From contig OMZE01000006.1 in NCBI GenBank assembly GCA_900315455.1, forward strand, positions 1-64,000: a stretch of 64,000 nucleotides of DNA. Reading direction: 5' to 3'. Source of the stretch: an uncultured Prevotellaceae bacterium. GTDB lineage: Bacteria > Bacteroidota > Bacteroidia > Bacteroidales > Bacteroidaceae. Made by a program: the position numbers and the translations under genes. This document shows, piece by piece, positions 46,915 through 53,761 of this stretch. Every line of letters starts with the position of its first letter. The stretch's first letter is position 1. The notes below the pieces were generated by a model. That model saw only the letters and a list, made by a program, of their open reading frames with translations. It was not told where the DNA came from and searched no databases.

Positions 46915-47902
46915 AATAAATATCATGCATTTTTTCAATTTTTCTTTTAATTTCCTCTCTCAATGAATAAGGGGAGATTACTTCTACGTCTTTTCCAAAC
47001 CACATAATTTCTGAAATCAATTCTTTATTCGGTCTTACATCAAGAGTCACAATGCAGTTTTCTTCATCCTCAATTATTTGGGAATGATGTATGGGTTTTG
47101 ACAAAACGTAAGGCAGCCGATTGTTGGAAAACTTCAACACGATGTGCTCAACCTTTTGGTTTTCCTCAACCGTAACACCTATAACATCTCTGAAATATGA
47201 ATCAAAATCGAATTGTTTGTTCCTGATAAAGTCAAGATTGGTTTCACATATTCCTTCTATTCGATCCAAGGCAATGATAGACAGGTCGTTGTAGTCACTG
47301 TTATATCCAAACAGGAACCATCGGTTGTTGTGTTGCTTCAAATAGTATGGGTGAATAACCCATTGTAGTATAGATTTCCCATATGGATGATAGGTGATTT
47401 TTATAGGTCGCTCTTTGATGACGTGATTGATTAAATCCGATAAGTAACGAAGTCCCCGTAAATCACGATTTTGTTCAAATCCAATAAAATTGTTTTCGAG
47501 TCGTTTTAAACCAAAACGATACCGCAGGTTTGTCAGCAATTCATCCACCCAATTATATATAGGTATAGTTTGGAATCTGGAGAGAGAAGTGATTAATGTT
47601 TCTAATTGTTCGATTTCCATTTCGGTAATTGGCGTTTCCATGATGGAAAAATCCTCGGAATATCTGATATATTTCCGTTTCCCATTTTGTATGGATACAA
47701 TTGGCGCATTATAACCAATGGAACTCTTCATAAAAGCAATATCGGATTGGATTTGTCTTTTTGACACAGGTCTGACTCCCATATCCTCTAACGCTTCATT
47801 ACATTTGAAGACAAGATCTTCAATATAATAATTGTGATACCTATCGTTCAAACATTTATCCAATATCTTATATCTTACAATGGCTTTTCTGTTGTCAGGC
47901 AT
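46880..47902 (-). CDS. WYL-domain transcriptional regulator
   Basis: The 340-aa protein has an N-terminal winged-helix region (NRKAIVRYKILDKCLNDRYHNY, then VSKRQIQSDIAFMK). A WYL domain follows at residues about 145-230, with ITYHPYG, WVIHPYYLKQHNNRWFLFGY and the LDRIEGI motif. A C-terminal WCX-like segment ends it. Such BrxR/CapW-type regulators often sit at the head of phage-defence operons and usually repress them until a ligand signals infection. The ATG at 47902 is placed just after a consensus promoter. The next gene starts 30 nt after its stop. Confidence 0.9.
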   Translation of the reverse strand: MPDNRKAIVRYKILDKCLNDRYHNYYIEDLVFKCNEALEDMGVRPVSKRQIQSDIAFMKSSIGYNAPIVSIQNGKRKYIRYSEDFSIMETPITEMEIEQLETLITSLSRFQTIPIYNWVDELLTNLRYRFGLKRLENNFIGFEQNRDLRGLRYLSDLINHVIKERPIKITYHPYGKSILQWVIHPYYLKQHNNRWFLFGYNSDYNDLSIIALDRIEGICETNLDFIRNKQFDFDSYFRDVIGVTVEENQKVEHIVLKFSNNRLPYVLSKPIHHSQIIEDEENCIVTLDVRPNKELISEIMWFGKDVEVISPYSLREEIKRKIEKMHDIYFGVNNDCTTSI

Positions 47903-47926
47903 ATGGATGAAGTTGTGATTTATTTG

Positions 47927-47957
47927 CAAATATAAATGAAAAAAAAGAGTATTCAAA
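47927..47957 (-). promoter_or_regulatory. Consensus promoter of the WYL gene
   Basis: On the minus strand TTTG (47954-47957) is followed after 19 nt by TATATTTG (47927-47934), an exact Bacteroidetes consensus. Transcription starts near 47920. The -7 region overlaps a small palindrome (ATTTGCAAAT, 47922-47931). The 27-bp operator found at the other two promoters is absent here. Confidence 0.75.
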
Positions 47958-48050
47958 ACAAGTTCGGTGTTTTTTGAAGATCATTGTCCGAAACCGTTTG
48001 GTTTACTTTTTTGTCAATTCAATCATTAATAGTTCATCTCTGCGAAAATG

Positions 48051-48102
48051 ACAAGGTAAATGGCTTCGGCCGGTGTATCTTTGCCCCGAACCATTACCTT
48101 GT
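48051..48102 (+). promoter_or_regulatory. Long inverted repeat around a -7 promoter element
   Basis: Arms 48051-48069 and 48086-48102 are complementary along 17 positions with two single-base bulges (ACAAGGTAA...TTCGG and CCGAA...TTACCTTGT). The 16-nt loop carries TATCTTTG (48076-48083), a plausible -7 element for the gene at 48108. It could be an operator flanking the promoter. Confidence 0.6.
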
Positions 48103-48107
48103 GAGAT

Positions 48108-48599
48108 ATGAGAAAGATAAGAATGCTGCCAGTGTCATACCGGGTATTGACACTGGCGGCTGTTTTGATGACATTGCCTGTGCTGCTCTCTTGCAATGCC
48201 CGGAAGACAATGGCCGAGCAGACCATCATCCACGACACTTTACATTCATTCCACACGGATACCATACGGCTCTCTACCCATCACTCCCGGGCCGATACGG
48301 TGAGGGAGAGCATGGTGCAGGTCATCACGCTGCGACAGGACTCCGCCCATACCGATACCGTAAGGGTGGAAACCCTGCGGGAGCGATGGCAAACGGTGTA
48401 TGTCACTGATACCACCGATGCCTACCGCCACCTCGTCGATTCGCTGCAGGTGATGAAAGACCGGCAGATGGTGAAGCGGCAGACCGTATGGCGCTATTAT
48501 CCCGTGAAAAGGTGGTTCATCACCCTCTTGTTGATGGCTGTGGCTCTCGTGGCGCTGAAGTATTTGTCGAGACGTAGCCGTCATTCAAGTGATGTGTAA
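48108..48599 (+). CDS. Small lipoprotein-like protein with C-terminal membrane helix
   Basis: The 163-aa product begins with a hydrophobic signal and a lipobox-like LLSCNARK. It continues through a hydrophilic, Thr/His/Asp-rich region (DTLHSFHTDTIRLSTHHSRADTV) likely to form a coiled coil, and ends with a membrane helix (WFITLLLMAVALVALKYL) plus a basic tail. An N-terminal lipid anchor with a C-terminal inner-membrane helix resembles phage unimolecular spanins and some Bacteroidetes prophage proteins; this is a topology analogy only. Confidence 0.6.
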   Translation: MRKIRMLPVSYRVLTLAAVLMTLPVLLSCNARKTMAEQTIIHDTLHSFHTDTIRLSTHHSRADTVRESMVQVITLRQDSAHTDTVRVETLRERWQTVYVTDTTDAYRHLVDSLQVMKDRQMVKRQTVWRYYPVKRWFITLLLMAVALVALKYLSRRSRHSSDV

Positions 48600-48879
48600 C
48601 TCAACCTTTTTCACATTGCTCATCAGTAAGCAGTCGAAAATGAATAAAAATGAGGTGTGAAAAGGGTTGGCGAAATGCGAGAATTTAGCAATAAATTGTC
48701 CATTTTACACGAAATGATAAGTTTTTTTCACGAAATGATAAGCCGAAATGCCTGTTTATGCCGAACTTTGCAACCGTAAAACATCACCGTCATGGTATTC
48801 TCTCGAGGATGGCAACGATGCCGATGTGTGCACGAATGTATAAACCATTAACTATATTAACCATTAAAAAAACAAAAGT

Positions 48880-49344
48880 ATGAAAAAGTTTATCAATTTC
48901 GCAATGGCAGCGCTCGCTGTAATCGTTATGGCTTCTTGTGGTGGTGGCGTCACCAAACTCGATGGTGAGACCGTGGACACCAAGTACTACTCGCTCGTCG
49001 TACCCCAGACTTGGGAGCAGGACTCCCACAACTCCGACACCAACTTCCGTATAATGAAGAAGTTGGAGGATGGAAAATGGGCTACCATGACTATCTATGC
49101 CTATCCCGACCGTACCAGTGAACCAGCAGAGGCCAACTCGGGCAACGTCAACGCCGGTTACACCGACAAGGGCGACATCAAGTTCGGCAACACCACCTAC
49201 AATGTGGCAGTGAAAGAGGCATCTCCTACTTCCAATCTCTACACCAAACTCACTGAGAAGGGACTGTTGCTCGTCTCCGTCTATGCCATCTCCATCGACG
49301 ACCCCGAGGTGAAAGCCATCATTGAGAACATTACACTGAAATAA
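48880..49344 (+). CDS. Hypothetical lipoprotein
   Basis: The 154-aa protein has a lipoprotein signal (MKKFINFAMAALAVIVMASCGGG), with the lipidated Cys in ASCGG. The mature part looks beta-rich (YYSLVVPQTWEQD and WATMTIYAYPDRT). The residues after Cys (GGG) leave the final membrane open. I recognise no family; the VPQTWEQ segment recalls small PsbP/DUF1795-like lipid-binding folds. A 15-bp stem terminator follows. The spacer 48600-48879 before it holds two near-identical copies of CACGAAATGATAAG but no gene. Confidence 0.7.
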   Translation: MKKFINFAMAALAVIVMASCGGGVTKLDGETVDTKYYSLVVPQTWEQDSHNSDTNFRIMKKLEDGKWATMTIYAYPDRTSEPAEANSGNVNAGYTDKGDIKFGNTTYNVAVKEASPTSNLYTKLTEKGLLLVSVYAISIDDPEVKAIIENITLK

Positions 49345-49370
49345 CATAGCAGATACTTACTAAAACCACC

Positions 49371-49404
49371 CCTTTGCCAGAGGACGCAAGTCCTTTGGCA
49401 AAGG
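49371..49404 (+). terminator. Terminator hairpin after the lipoprotein gene
   Basis: CCTTTGCCAGAGGAC (49371-49385) pairs with GTCCTTTGGCAAAGG (49390-49404), 14 Watson-Crick pairs plus one weak pair, with a GCAA loop. The following CTGTTTGTAT is only weakly T-rich. Confidence 0.7.
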
Positions 49405-49431
49405 CTGTTTGTATCTTAAGTGCAGCCCGAT

Positions 49432-49530
49432 AATCTTCAATTTTCAATTTTCAATTTTCAATCTTCAATTTTCAATCTTCAATTTTCAATCTTCAATTTT
49501 CAATCTTATTTTTCAATTTTCAATTTTTTC
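49432..49530 (+). repeat. 7-bp tandem repeat (ATTTTCA / ATCTTCA)
   Basis: About thirteen copies of a 7-bp unit alternate between CAATTTT and CAATCTT, the last few degenerate (CTTATTTTT). It stands 19 nt before the -33 element of the tmRNA promoter. Short frames through it encode repetitive FQFSIF-type peptides and are not genes. Confidence 0.9.
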
Positions 49531-49548
49531 AAATTTTCCCCTGAAAAA

Positions 49549-49579
49549 TTTGGAGGTTGCGGAAAATGTTGTATATTTG
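49549..49579 (+). promoter_or_regulatory. Consensus promoter upstream of tmRNA
   Basis: TTTG (49549-49552), 19-nt spacer, TATATTTG (49572-49579). Transcription would start near 49587, giving about 95 nt of precursor before the mature tmRNA 5' end. Confidence 0.7.
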
Positions 49580-49682
49580 CAGCCCCAAATGTCATGGTGG
49601 GCTATGGTATCTATGAGATATTACCACCGACATGAGGGCATATCAGACTGACAAGTTGTTGACTTTCAGCCGTTAATACAAT

Positions 49683-50057
49683 GGGGTTGACTGGATTTGA
49701 CAGCAAGTTGAGATGGTAGGTAAGCACGCGGAGTGACGGCTGTATACTCCTAAATCCATTCGGTCGGAAAATTAATTGCTGCCTAATCGAAGTACAGTAG
49801 ATTACTGGCTTTATCCCGCCACCAGGTGACGGGACGAGACGTCGCTCCAAGGATGTTGTTCCGAATCTGAGGACCCAGCGGCGCAGGTAAATCGGAAATA
49901 GTCACGTTAGGCCCCGATGGCGTGATGAGATTTAGGGGATAAGGTCGCAGTTGGTGGTCCAGGTCTTGCTGCGGCTCGAAAACCAAAGTCTGGAATAAGC
50001 GTGTAGAAAGCCTATGGTTTCCTTGTTTGGACGCGGGTTCGACTCCCGCCAGCTCCA
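49683..50057 (+). ncRNA. ssrA: tmRNA
   Basis: The 5' end GGGGTTGACTGGATTTGACA and the 3' end CGGGTTCGACTCCCGCCAGCTCC form the tRNA-like domain. The acceptor stem pairs GGGGTTG with CAGCTCC (50050-50056), discriminator A at 50057. CCA is not encoded. The conserved GTAAGCACGCGGAG segment follows the 5' end. The tag frame near 49772-49792 is short and reads GKLIAA then TAA, preceded by GGTC, unlike the GxxxYALAA tags I expect in this group; the resume codon is therefore uncertain. tmRNA rescues stalled ribosomes with SmpB. Confidence 0.92.
50034..50057 (+). mobile_element. Probable attachment site (tmRNA 3' end) and left boundary of the integrated element
   Basis: The 3' part of tmRNA, from the T-arm to the discriminator, is a common target of tyrosine integrases. 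It reads GGTTCGACTCCCGCCAGCTC and beyond. Immediately after it come two adjacent 12-bp direct repeats TTTACACCCGAA (50090-50101 and 50102-50113), resembling integrase arm sites. Mobilisation and replication genes follow from 50233. The matching second copy is not in the window, so the far end lies to the right of 64000. Confidence 0.6.
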
Positions 50058-50137
50058 CAACTTATACTGATTTTCAGTAAATTACACGGTTTACACCCGA
50101 ATTTACACCCGAAAATGGGTATTTTGGAGAAACAAAT

Positions 50138-50187
50138 AACAATAGGGAAATGAAGATTTAGCTCTTCTTTCCCTATTGTTTTTTTAT
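50138..50187 (+). terminator. Strong terminator at the element's tmRNA-proximal end
   Basis: AACAATAGGGAAA (50138-50150) pairs perfectly with TTTCCCTATTGTT (50168-50180), with an inner GAAGA/TCTTC extension, followed by a T-run. It can end tmRNA transcription and, from the other side, stop minus-strand readthrough from the element. Confidence 0.85.
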
Positions 50188-50232
50188 GAGGTGAATCCAA
50201 ACTCTGGAGCATTGCAACTCGTTGAATACAGA

Positions 50233-51474
50233 TTAGAACGGTTCTTCTGGATCTTCTGGGTCGCAAAGGTCCAGGGCGTCACACAACTGTACAAAAGCTT
50301 CATTCTTCTGTTTTAAATACTCAAAGAGATGTTGCGGACACAAAGCCCACACCGACCCATCGTTGATATTGGAAGGCAATGGAGTGATCGTAGACGACGC
50401 AGATGGGGGAGGAACACATTTCAAAGATTCTTGTTCAATGGGTTCTGAAATCACACCAATCGTGGCTTTCGACCTTGTTATATTATTGTTGAAATTCGTC
50501 GGGGCTGTGCTGGGATGGATGCTGTCATAGAAAGCGCGGTAATGCTGCCAGCCTTTTCCTTCGCAGTGTGAATGGAAACAGTTGTAGCCTATTGCACCGT
50601 TCTGGTGCACGAAGATGGCAGCGTCGGCCTTACCCGTACCACTGTGGAGATGTTCCCATGGGCATGTTACGATATATTGAGTACCTTTTGCCTTTGGCCG
50701 TTTTTCGTATTCGATGCCATGTTGCTCCAGCCAGTTCTCTATGTTGAAGACTTCGTGTTGTTGGGTAAAATGGTGTGCAAGGTCTGAAAAGGTCGTACGT
50801 CTGCGTTGTGGTGCTTCCTTCAGCCGTTCATACACCACAGCCATCTTGTTGATGTAGGGATGAGGGTCGAGTGACAGAAATCTTTTTGCAGAGATGTTGC
50901 GTGGCTTGGTATCCAGGATGACACCATAGACGGTAGTTGTCGTACCTCCTTGATTGAATTGCAACACGATATTCTTGAAATCCTCCACCATGGCATCGAA
51001 ATGCTGCTCATGCAATTTGGGGTTGCCGACAGGTACTAAACACCATACACCTAGCCCACTTGCGCTGAGACCGATGTAGGCAAAATTTGACGATAGTCTA
51101 CCCAATACGTTCTTGAATGCATTCCAGTCATGTATGTCCGGATTGTCCGCTTGGTCGATGTCCAAAGCAATCACACCATTTCTTTCTTTGATGTCATTGG
51201 CGCCCATCCCGTTGAACACTCCGGAGATGATGCCGCAGGGCAGCATACTCTTGAGCCGCCTTACCTCGTTGGCGTTCCGTTTCTTTGCGTCAAGCGAAGA
51301 ACAAAGGCTGCGTATCTCTGAAATGAGCCGTTGATGTTCAAACTGCCGATTCGTATCTGTGAAGTCGGCGATGGTGATGGTCTTGATGTTGCCATCACAT
51401 CGCAACTCTTCCTTTGTCAGGTTCACGCGCCGGAGCCATGTCATATGTCGTTGGAAAATGTCTGTAGTTGTCAT
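50233..51474 (-). CDS. VirE N-terminal/BT4734-type DNA primase-like protein
   Basis: The 413-aa product contains the fold seen in Bacteroidetes mobile-element primases. It has NGVIALDIDQADN (metal-binding acidic pair of a primase-polymerase-like core), YIGLSASGLGVWCLVPV and a C-terminal region with GTQYIVTCPWEHLHSGTG and YNCFHSHCEGKGW, resembling a primase zinc-binding module. It probably primes replication of the excised element together with the RepA-like ATPase upstream. The start at 51474 (MTTTDIFQRH) is preferred over the longer frame from 51507. Confidence 0.8.
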   Translation of the reverse strand: MTTTDIFQRHMTWLRRVNLTKEELRCDGNIKTITIADFTDTNRQFEHQRLISEIRSLCSSLDAKKRNANEVRRLKSMLPCGIISGVFNGMGANDIKERNGVIALDIDQADNPDIHDWNAFKNVLGRLSSNFAYIGLSASGLGVWCLVPVGNPKLHEQHFDAMVEDFKNIVLQFNQGGTTTTVYGVILDTKPRNISAKRFLSLDPHPYINKMAVVYERLKEAPQRRRTTFSDLAHHFTQQHEVFNIENWLEQHGIEYEKRPKAKGTQYIVTCPWEHLHSGTGKADAAIFVHQNGAIGYNCFHSHCEGKGWQHYRAFYDSIHPSTAPTNFNNNITRSKATIGVISEPIEQESLKCVPPPSASSTITPLPSNINDGSVWALCPQHLFEYLKQKNEAFVQLCDALDLCDPEDPEEPF

Positions 51475-51554
51475 TTGTACTGTCTTTTCACTATGGGGGC
51501 GCGCCATTAGATATGGCGCGGTCCCTAAAGAAATATAGATATGATTGTATCTCT

Positions 51555-51597
51555 ATCTTTTCACCACCATTTCTTTATATATAGTGGTGGAAAAGAT
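51555..51597 (-). terminator. Hairpin downstream of the RepA-like gene
   Basis: ATCTTTTC-ACCAC pairs with GTGGTGGAAAAGAT (51584-51597) with one bulged base. It lies 2 nt after the repA-like stop on the minus strand, with no strong T-run, so it may be partial or a processing site before the primase gene. Confidence 0.5.
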
Positions 51598-51599
51598 AA

Positions 51600-52880
51600 T
51601 CAGTCATCATCCAATGACAATTGCAGCTGTACAGGTTGGTTGTCTTTAGCATCATCTTTTAGTTTCCAACTGTACCTGTCATTTTTCCCAATTTTCTCTT
51701 TATTCAGGATGCCAAGCTCTACCGCTTCTTTCAACGTTCGTGCAATCGAAGAGTCCGATGTGCCACCTTTGTATTTGCAAAGGGATGCTTGCTGCTTGAT
51801 ATACTTGCTCATATCGCTTGTGTATGCAGGGTAAGTGGCTGAGGCAAGCAGTCGGCGAAGCTCCTCCTCTCTTTTCATCGTAGCCTCTTCTTGGCTGATG
51901 GAAGCATACCATCCCACATTGTCACCTTCTGGACAGGCAATTTGATATGTGAGCGGAGGGGTGGGTTTCCCACGTCCCTCATGTTCGACAGTGAAACAGT
52001 TGTTCTTCTTACTCACACTGAAACCATCTGAGTACTTCTTTCCTGCGTTAGTTCCAGCCCAGCCCGTGATTTTCGTACCACCGGGGTTCTGGTGTAGCAT
52101 GGCAACTATGGCACAGTTCAATTCACTGGCAAGCCGGTCAATGAGTTTCAGCAGGGCAAGGCTTTCCCCTTCATCGTTGACGGATTTGAGCAAGTCGGCG
52201 AGTCCGTCGATGAAGATGATGTCCGGCTTGTATTCCATGGCGGCCTCAATTAGCCATCCCCATCTGGTAGTGGGAATAGCACCACCCTTCGTCTCCTCGG
52301 CTCCTGGATCATCATCCCGAAGGGATATGACATGGATGCCAGTTCCTGTCCATTCGATGTCGTAACTGTCGAAGGCGGTTTTCATCACTCGCATGAACAA
52401 TCTCTTCACATCCCGCTTGGGTTGTTCCGTATCACAGTAAAGCACCTTTAGCTTTCCTCGGAGAGAGCATACTGTCCCGTTGAGAGCCTTACCTTCGGAA
52501 TTGACAGCAGCCGTTATGAGAACACCAGCGAAGTTGGACTTACCGCTTTTCTTCTGTCCGCTGAACAGTGAGAAAGCCTTCGTGGAAATCACCTCAACCC
52601 CGTTGATGTTGAACAGAGCCTCTCCATCGTCAGGGTCTTGCAGGTTGAAAATGGCTCGGTTCTCCAAACCTATCCGAATGCCATCTTCATCCATTACTTT
52701 TCCTCTTGTTTCACCTTTAGGCTTTTCTTGGACTCCTCCGTTGAAGAATAACCCGCCTGGCGTATTGGTGTTGACAACCAGTGTCAATTCTTCAGCCAGG
52801 GTGTCAGCTGCAGAAGTCGTGGCATTCACCACATCGTCAGCTCCAGTCACTGTTTTGGGGTTGAATATTTGCTCATCCAT
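51600..52880 (-). CDS. RepA-like AAA ATPase
   Basis: The 426-aa protein has a RecA-fold ATPase core: Walker A FSGQKKSGKSNFAGVL, Walker B DIIFIDGLADLL, then CAIVAMLHQNPGG. This matches the RepA/DnaB-like helicase proteins of Bacteroidetes conjugative and mobilisable elements. A C-terminal winged-helix-like region follows (YPAYTSDMSKYIKQQ). The ATG at 52880 overlaps the upstream HTH gene by 8 nt, indicating a coupled operon. It likely unwinds the element's origin. Confidence 0.82.
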   Translation of the reverse strand: MDEQIFNPKTVTGADDVVNATTSAADTLAEELTLVVNTNTPGGLFFNGGVQEKPKGETRGKVMDEDGIRIGLENRAIFNLQDPDDGEALFNINGVEVISTKAFSLFSGQKKSGKSNFAGVLITAAVNSEGKALNGTVCSLRGKLKVLYCDTEQPKRDVKRLFMRVMKTAFDSYDIEWTGTGIHVISLRDDDPGAEETKGGAIPTTRWGWLIEAAMEYKPDIIFIDGLADLLKSVNDEGESLALLKLIDRLASELNCAIVAMLHQNPGGTKITGWAGTNAGKKYSDGFSVSKKNNCFTVEHEGRGKPTPPLTYQIACPEGDNVGWYASISQEEATMKREEELRRLLASATYPAYTSDMSKYIKQQASLCKYKGGTSDSSIARTLKEAVELGILNKEKIGKNDRYSWKLKDDAKDNQPVQLQLSLDDD

Positions 52881-53187
52881 TTCTGCCTCCTTTCTTTCCT
52901 GCCAGTTCAAGAGCCAGTTGGACATCGACGACAATCTTTCTGCCGACCTGCTTGATGGCCGGGTTGATGATTCCTGATTTCTTGATGTTCATGGCGGTGC
53001 CACGGGAGCAGTTGAAAATCTTGGCGATGCCGTCGATTCCATACACCCAAGGCTCTTCCACCTTCGTAGCGACTGTATTGTTATTCTTAGGCGACTTCTC
53101 ATTCAGGCAGTCCTTCAGGAGCTGCAAGAACTCTCCGGTAGATAATTGCCAAAGAGGCGTATCTAAATTAGAACATTTTTTGTCCAT
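52873..53187 (-). CDS. Excisionase-like helix-turn-helix protein (DUF3853-like)
   Basis: The 104-aa protein has a C-terminal helix-turn-helix of the MerR/excisionase kind (VYGIDGIAKIFNCSRGTAMNI, then KQVGRKIVVDV). It resembles small regulators encoded in front of RepA in Bacteroidetes mobile elements. It may act in excision or as the operon's regulator. The repeat array begins 37 nt upstream. Confidence 0.75.
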   Translation of the reverse strand: MDKKCSNLDTPLWQLSTGEFLQLLKDCLNEKSPKNNNTVATKVEEPWVYGIDGIAKIFNCSRGTAMNIKKSGIINPAIKQVGRKIVVDVQLALELAGKKGGRNG

Positions 53188-53209
53188 TCCTTTAGGGTTA
53201 AAATGTTTG

Positions 53210-53229
53210 GTCCGCTAACGAATTAAAGA
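53210..53229 (-). promoter_or_regulatory. Leader motif shared with the mobilisation operon (copy 1)
   Basis: GGTCCGCTAACGAATTAAAG on the plus strand recurs at 56871-56890 with one substitution after GTCCGCTAAC. Both lie 23-54 nt before the start of a minus-strand gene, so the motif may be a shared translational or transcriptional control element. Confidence 0.5.
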
Positions 53230-53583
53230 GTTGATGTCCTCCTGGAAAGCCCATGAATCATAGGCTTTCTGACGGGGAATCTTAAAGAAATGATGCCCTC
53301 CCGGAAGTTGAACTTCCTGACTGGGAATCTTTAAAGAAATGGTGTCCTCCAGGGAGTCAAACTTCCTTATGAGGAGTTTTAAAGAAATGGTGTCCTCCAG
53401 GGAGTCAAACTTCCTTATGAGGAGTTTTAAAGAAATGGTGTCCTCCAAGGAGTCAAACTTCCTTATGAGGAGTTTTAAAGAAATGATGCCCGCCCGGAAG
53501 TTAAACTACCTGACTGGGAATCCTTAAAGAAATGATGTCCTCCCGGGAATTGAGCTTCCAGATGAGGAATCTTTAAAGAAATG
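53224..53583. repeat. Array of 48/49-bp direct repeats (possible iterons)
   Basis: Seven phase-keeping anchors AAAGAAATG start at 53284, 53333, 53381, 53429, 53477, 53526 and 53575, spaced 48-49 bp, with a degenerate unit to the left. Each unit contains GGAAGTTGAACTTCC or a variant (a short dyad), then GGAATCTTTAAAG or GAGGAGTTTTAAAG. The array sits between the RepA operon and the relaxase. Iterons of a replication origin, or a leader repeat controlling the RepA operon, are the best explanations. The frames through it give 16-residue repeats and are not convincing genes. Confidence 0.85.
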
Positions 53584-53761
53584 TGATTTTAAATATAAAT
53601 GATATGCATCAGATGTTCTCAAATGCACTGCAAAAATATGAAAAAATAATCTGTCAACCAAGATTTGAAACGGAAAAATAACATACCCCGTTTTTTTCCA
53701 TTTGGGGATGGGGTTCTCACATTATTAATACAGGTGCGGCATAAAATCCTGGCTTGTTTTT

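Noticed and set aside
48051-48102. Invertible (phase-variable) promoter
   Set aside because: The segment between the arms is only 16 bp, far too short for recombinase-mediated inversion, and no adjacent invertase is present.
47984-48409. 141-aa plus-strand frame starting before the small lipoprotein gene
   Set aside because: Overlaps the promoter and inverted repeat and is out of frame with the signal-peptide-bearing gene; composition is random.
53215-53448. 77-aa frame with a 16-residue repeat (LEDTISLKLLIRKFDS)
   Set aside because: Exists only because three of the repeat units are 48 bp; 49-bp units break the frame, so it is a by-product of the DNA repeat.
53224-53583. CRISPR-like array
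   Set aside because: Units are contiguous 48/49-bp direct repeats without unique spacers, and no cas genes are nearby.
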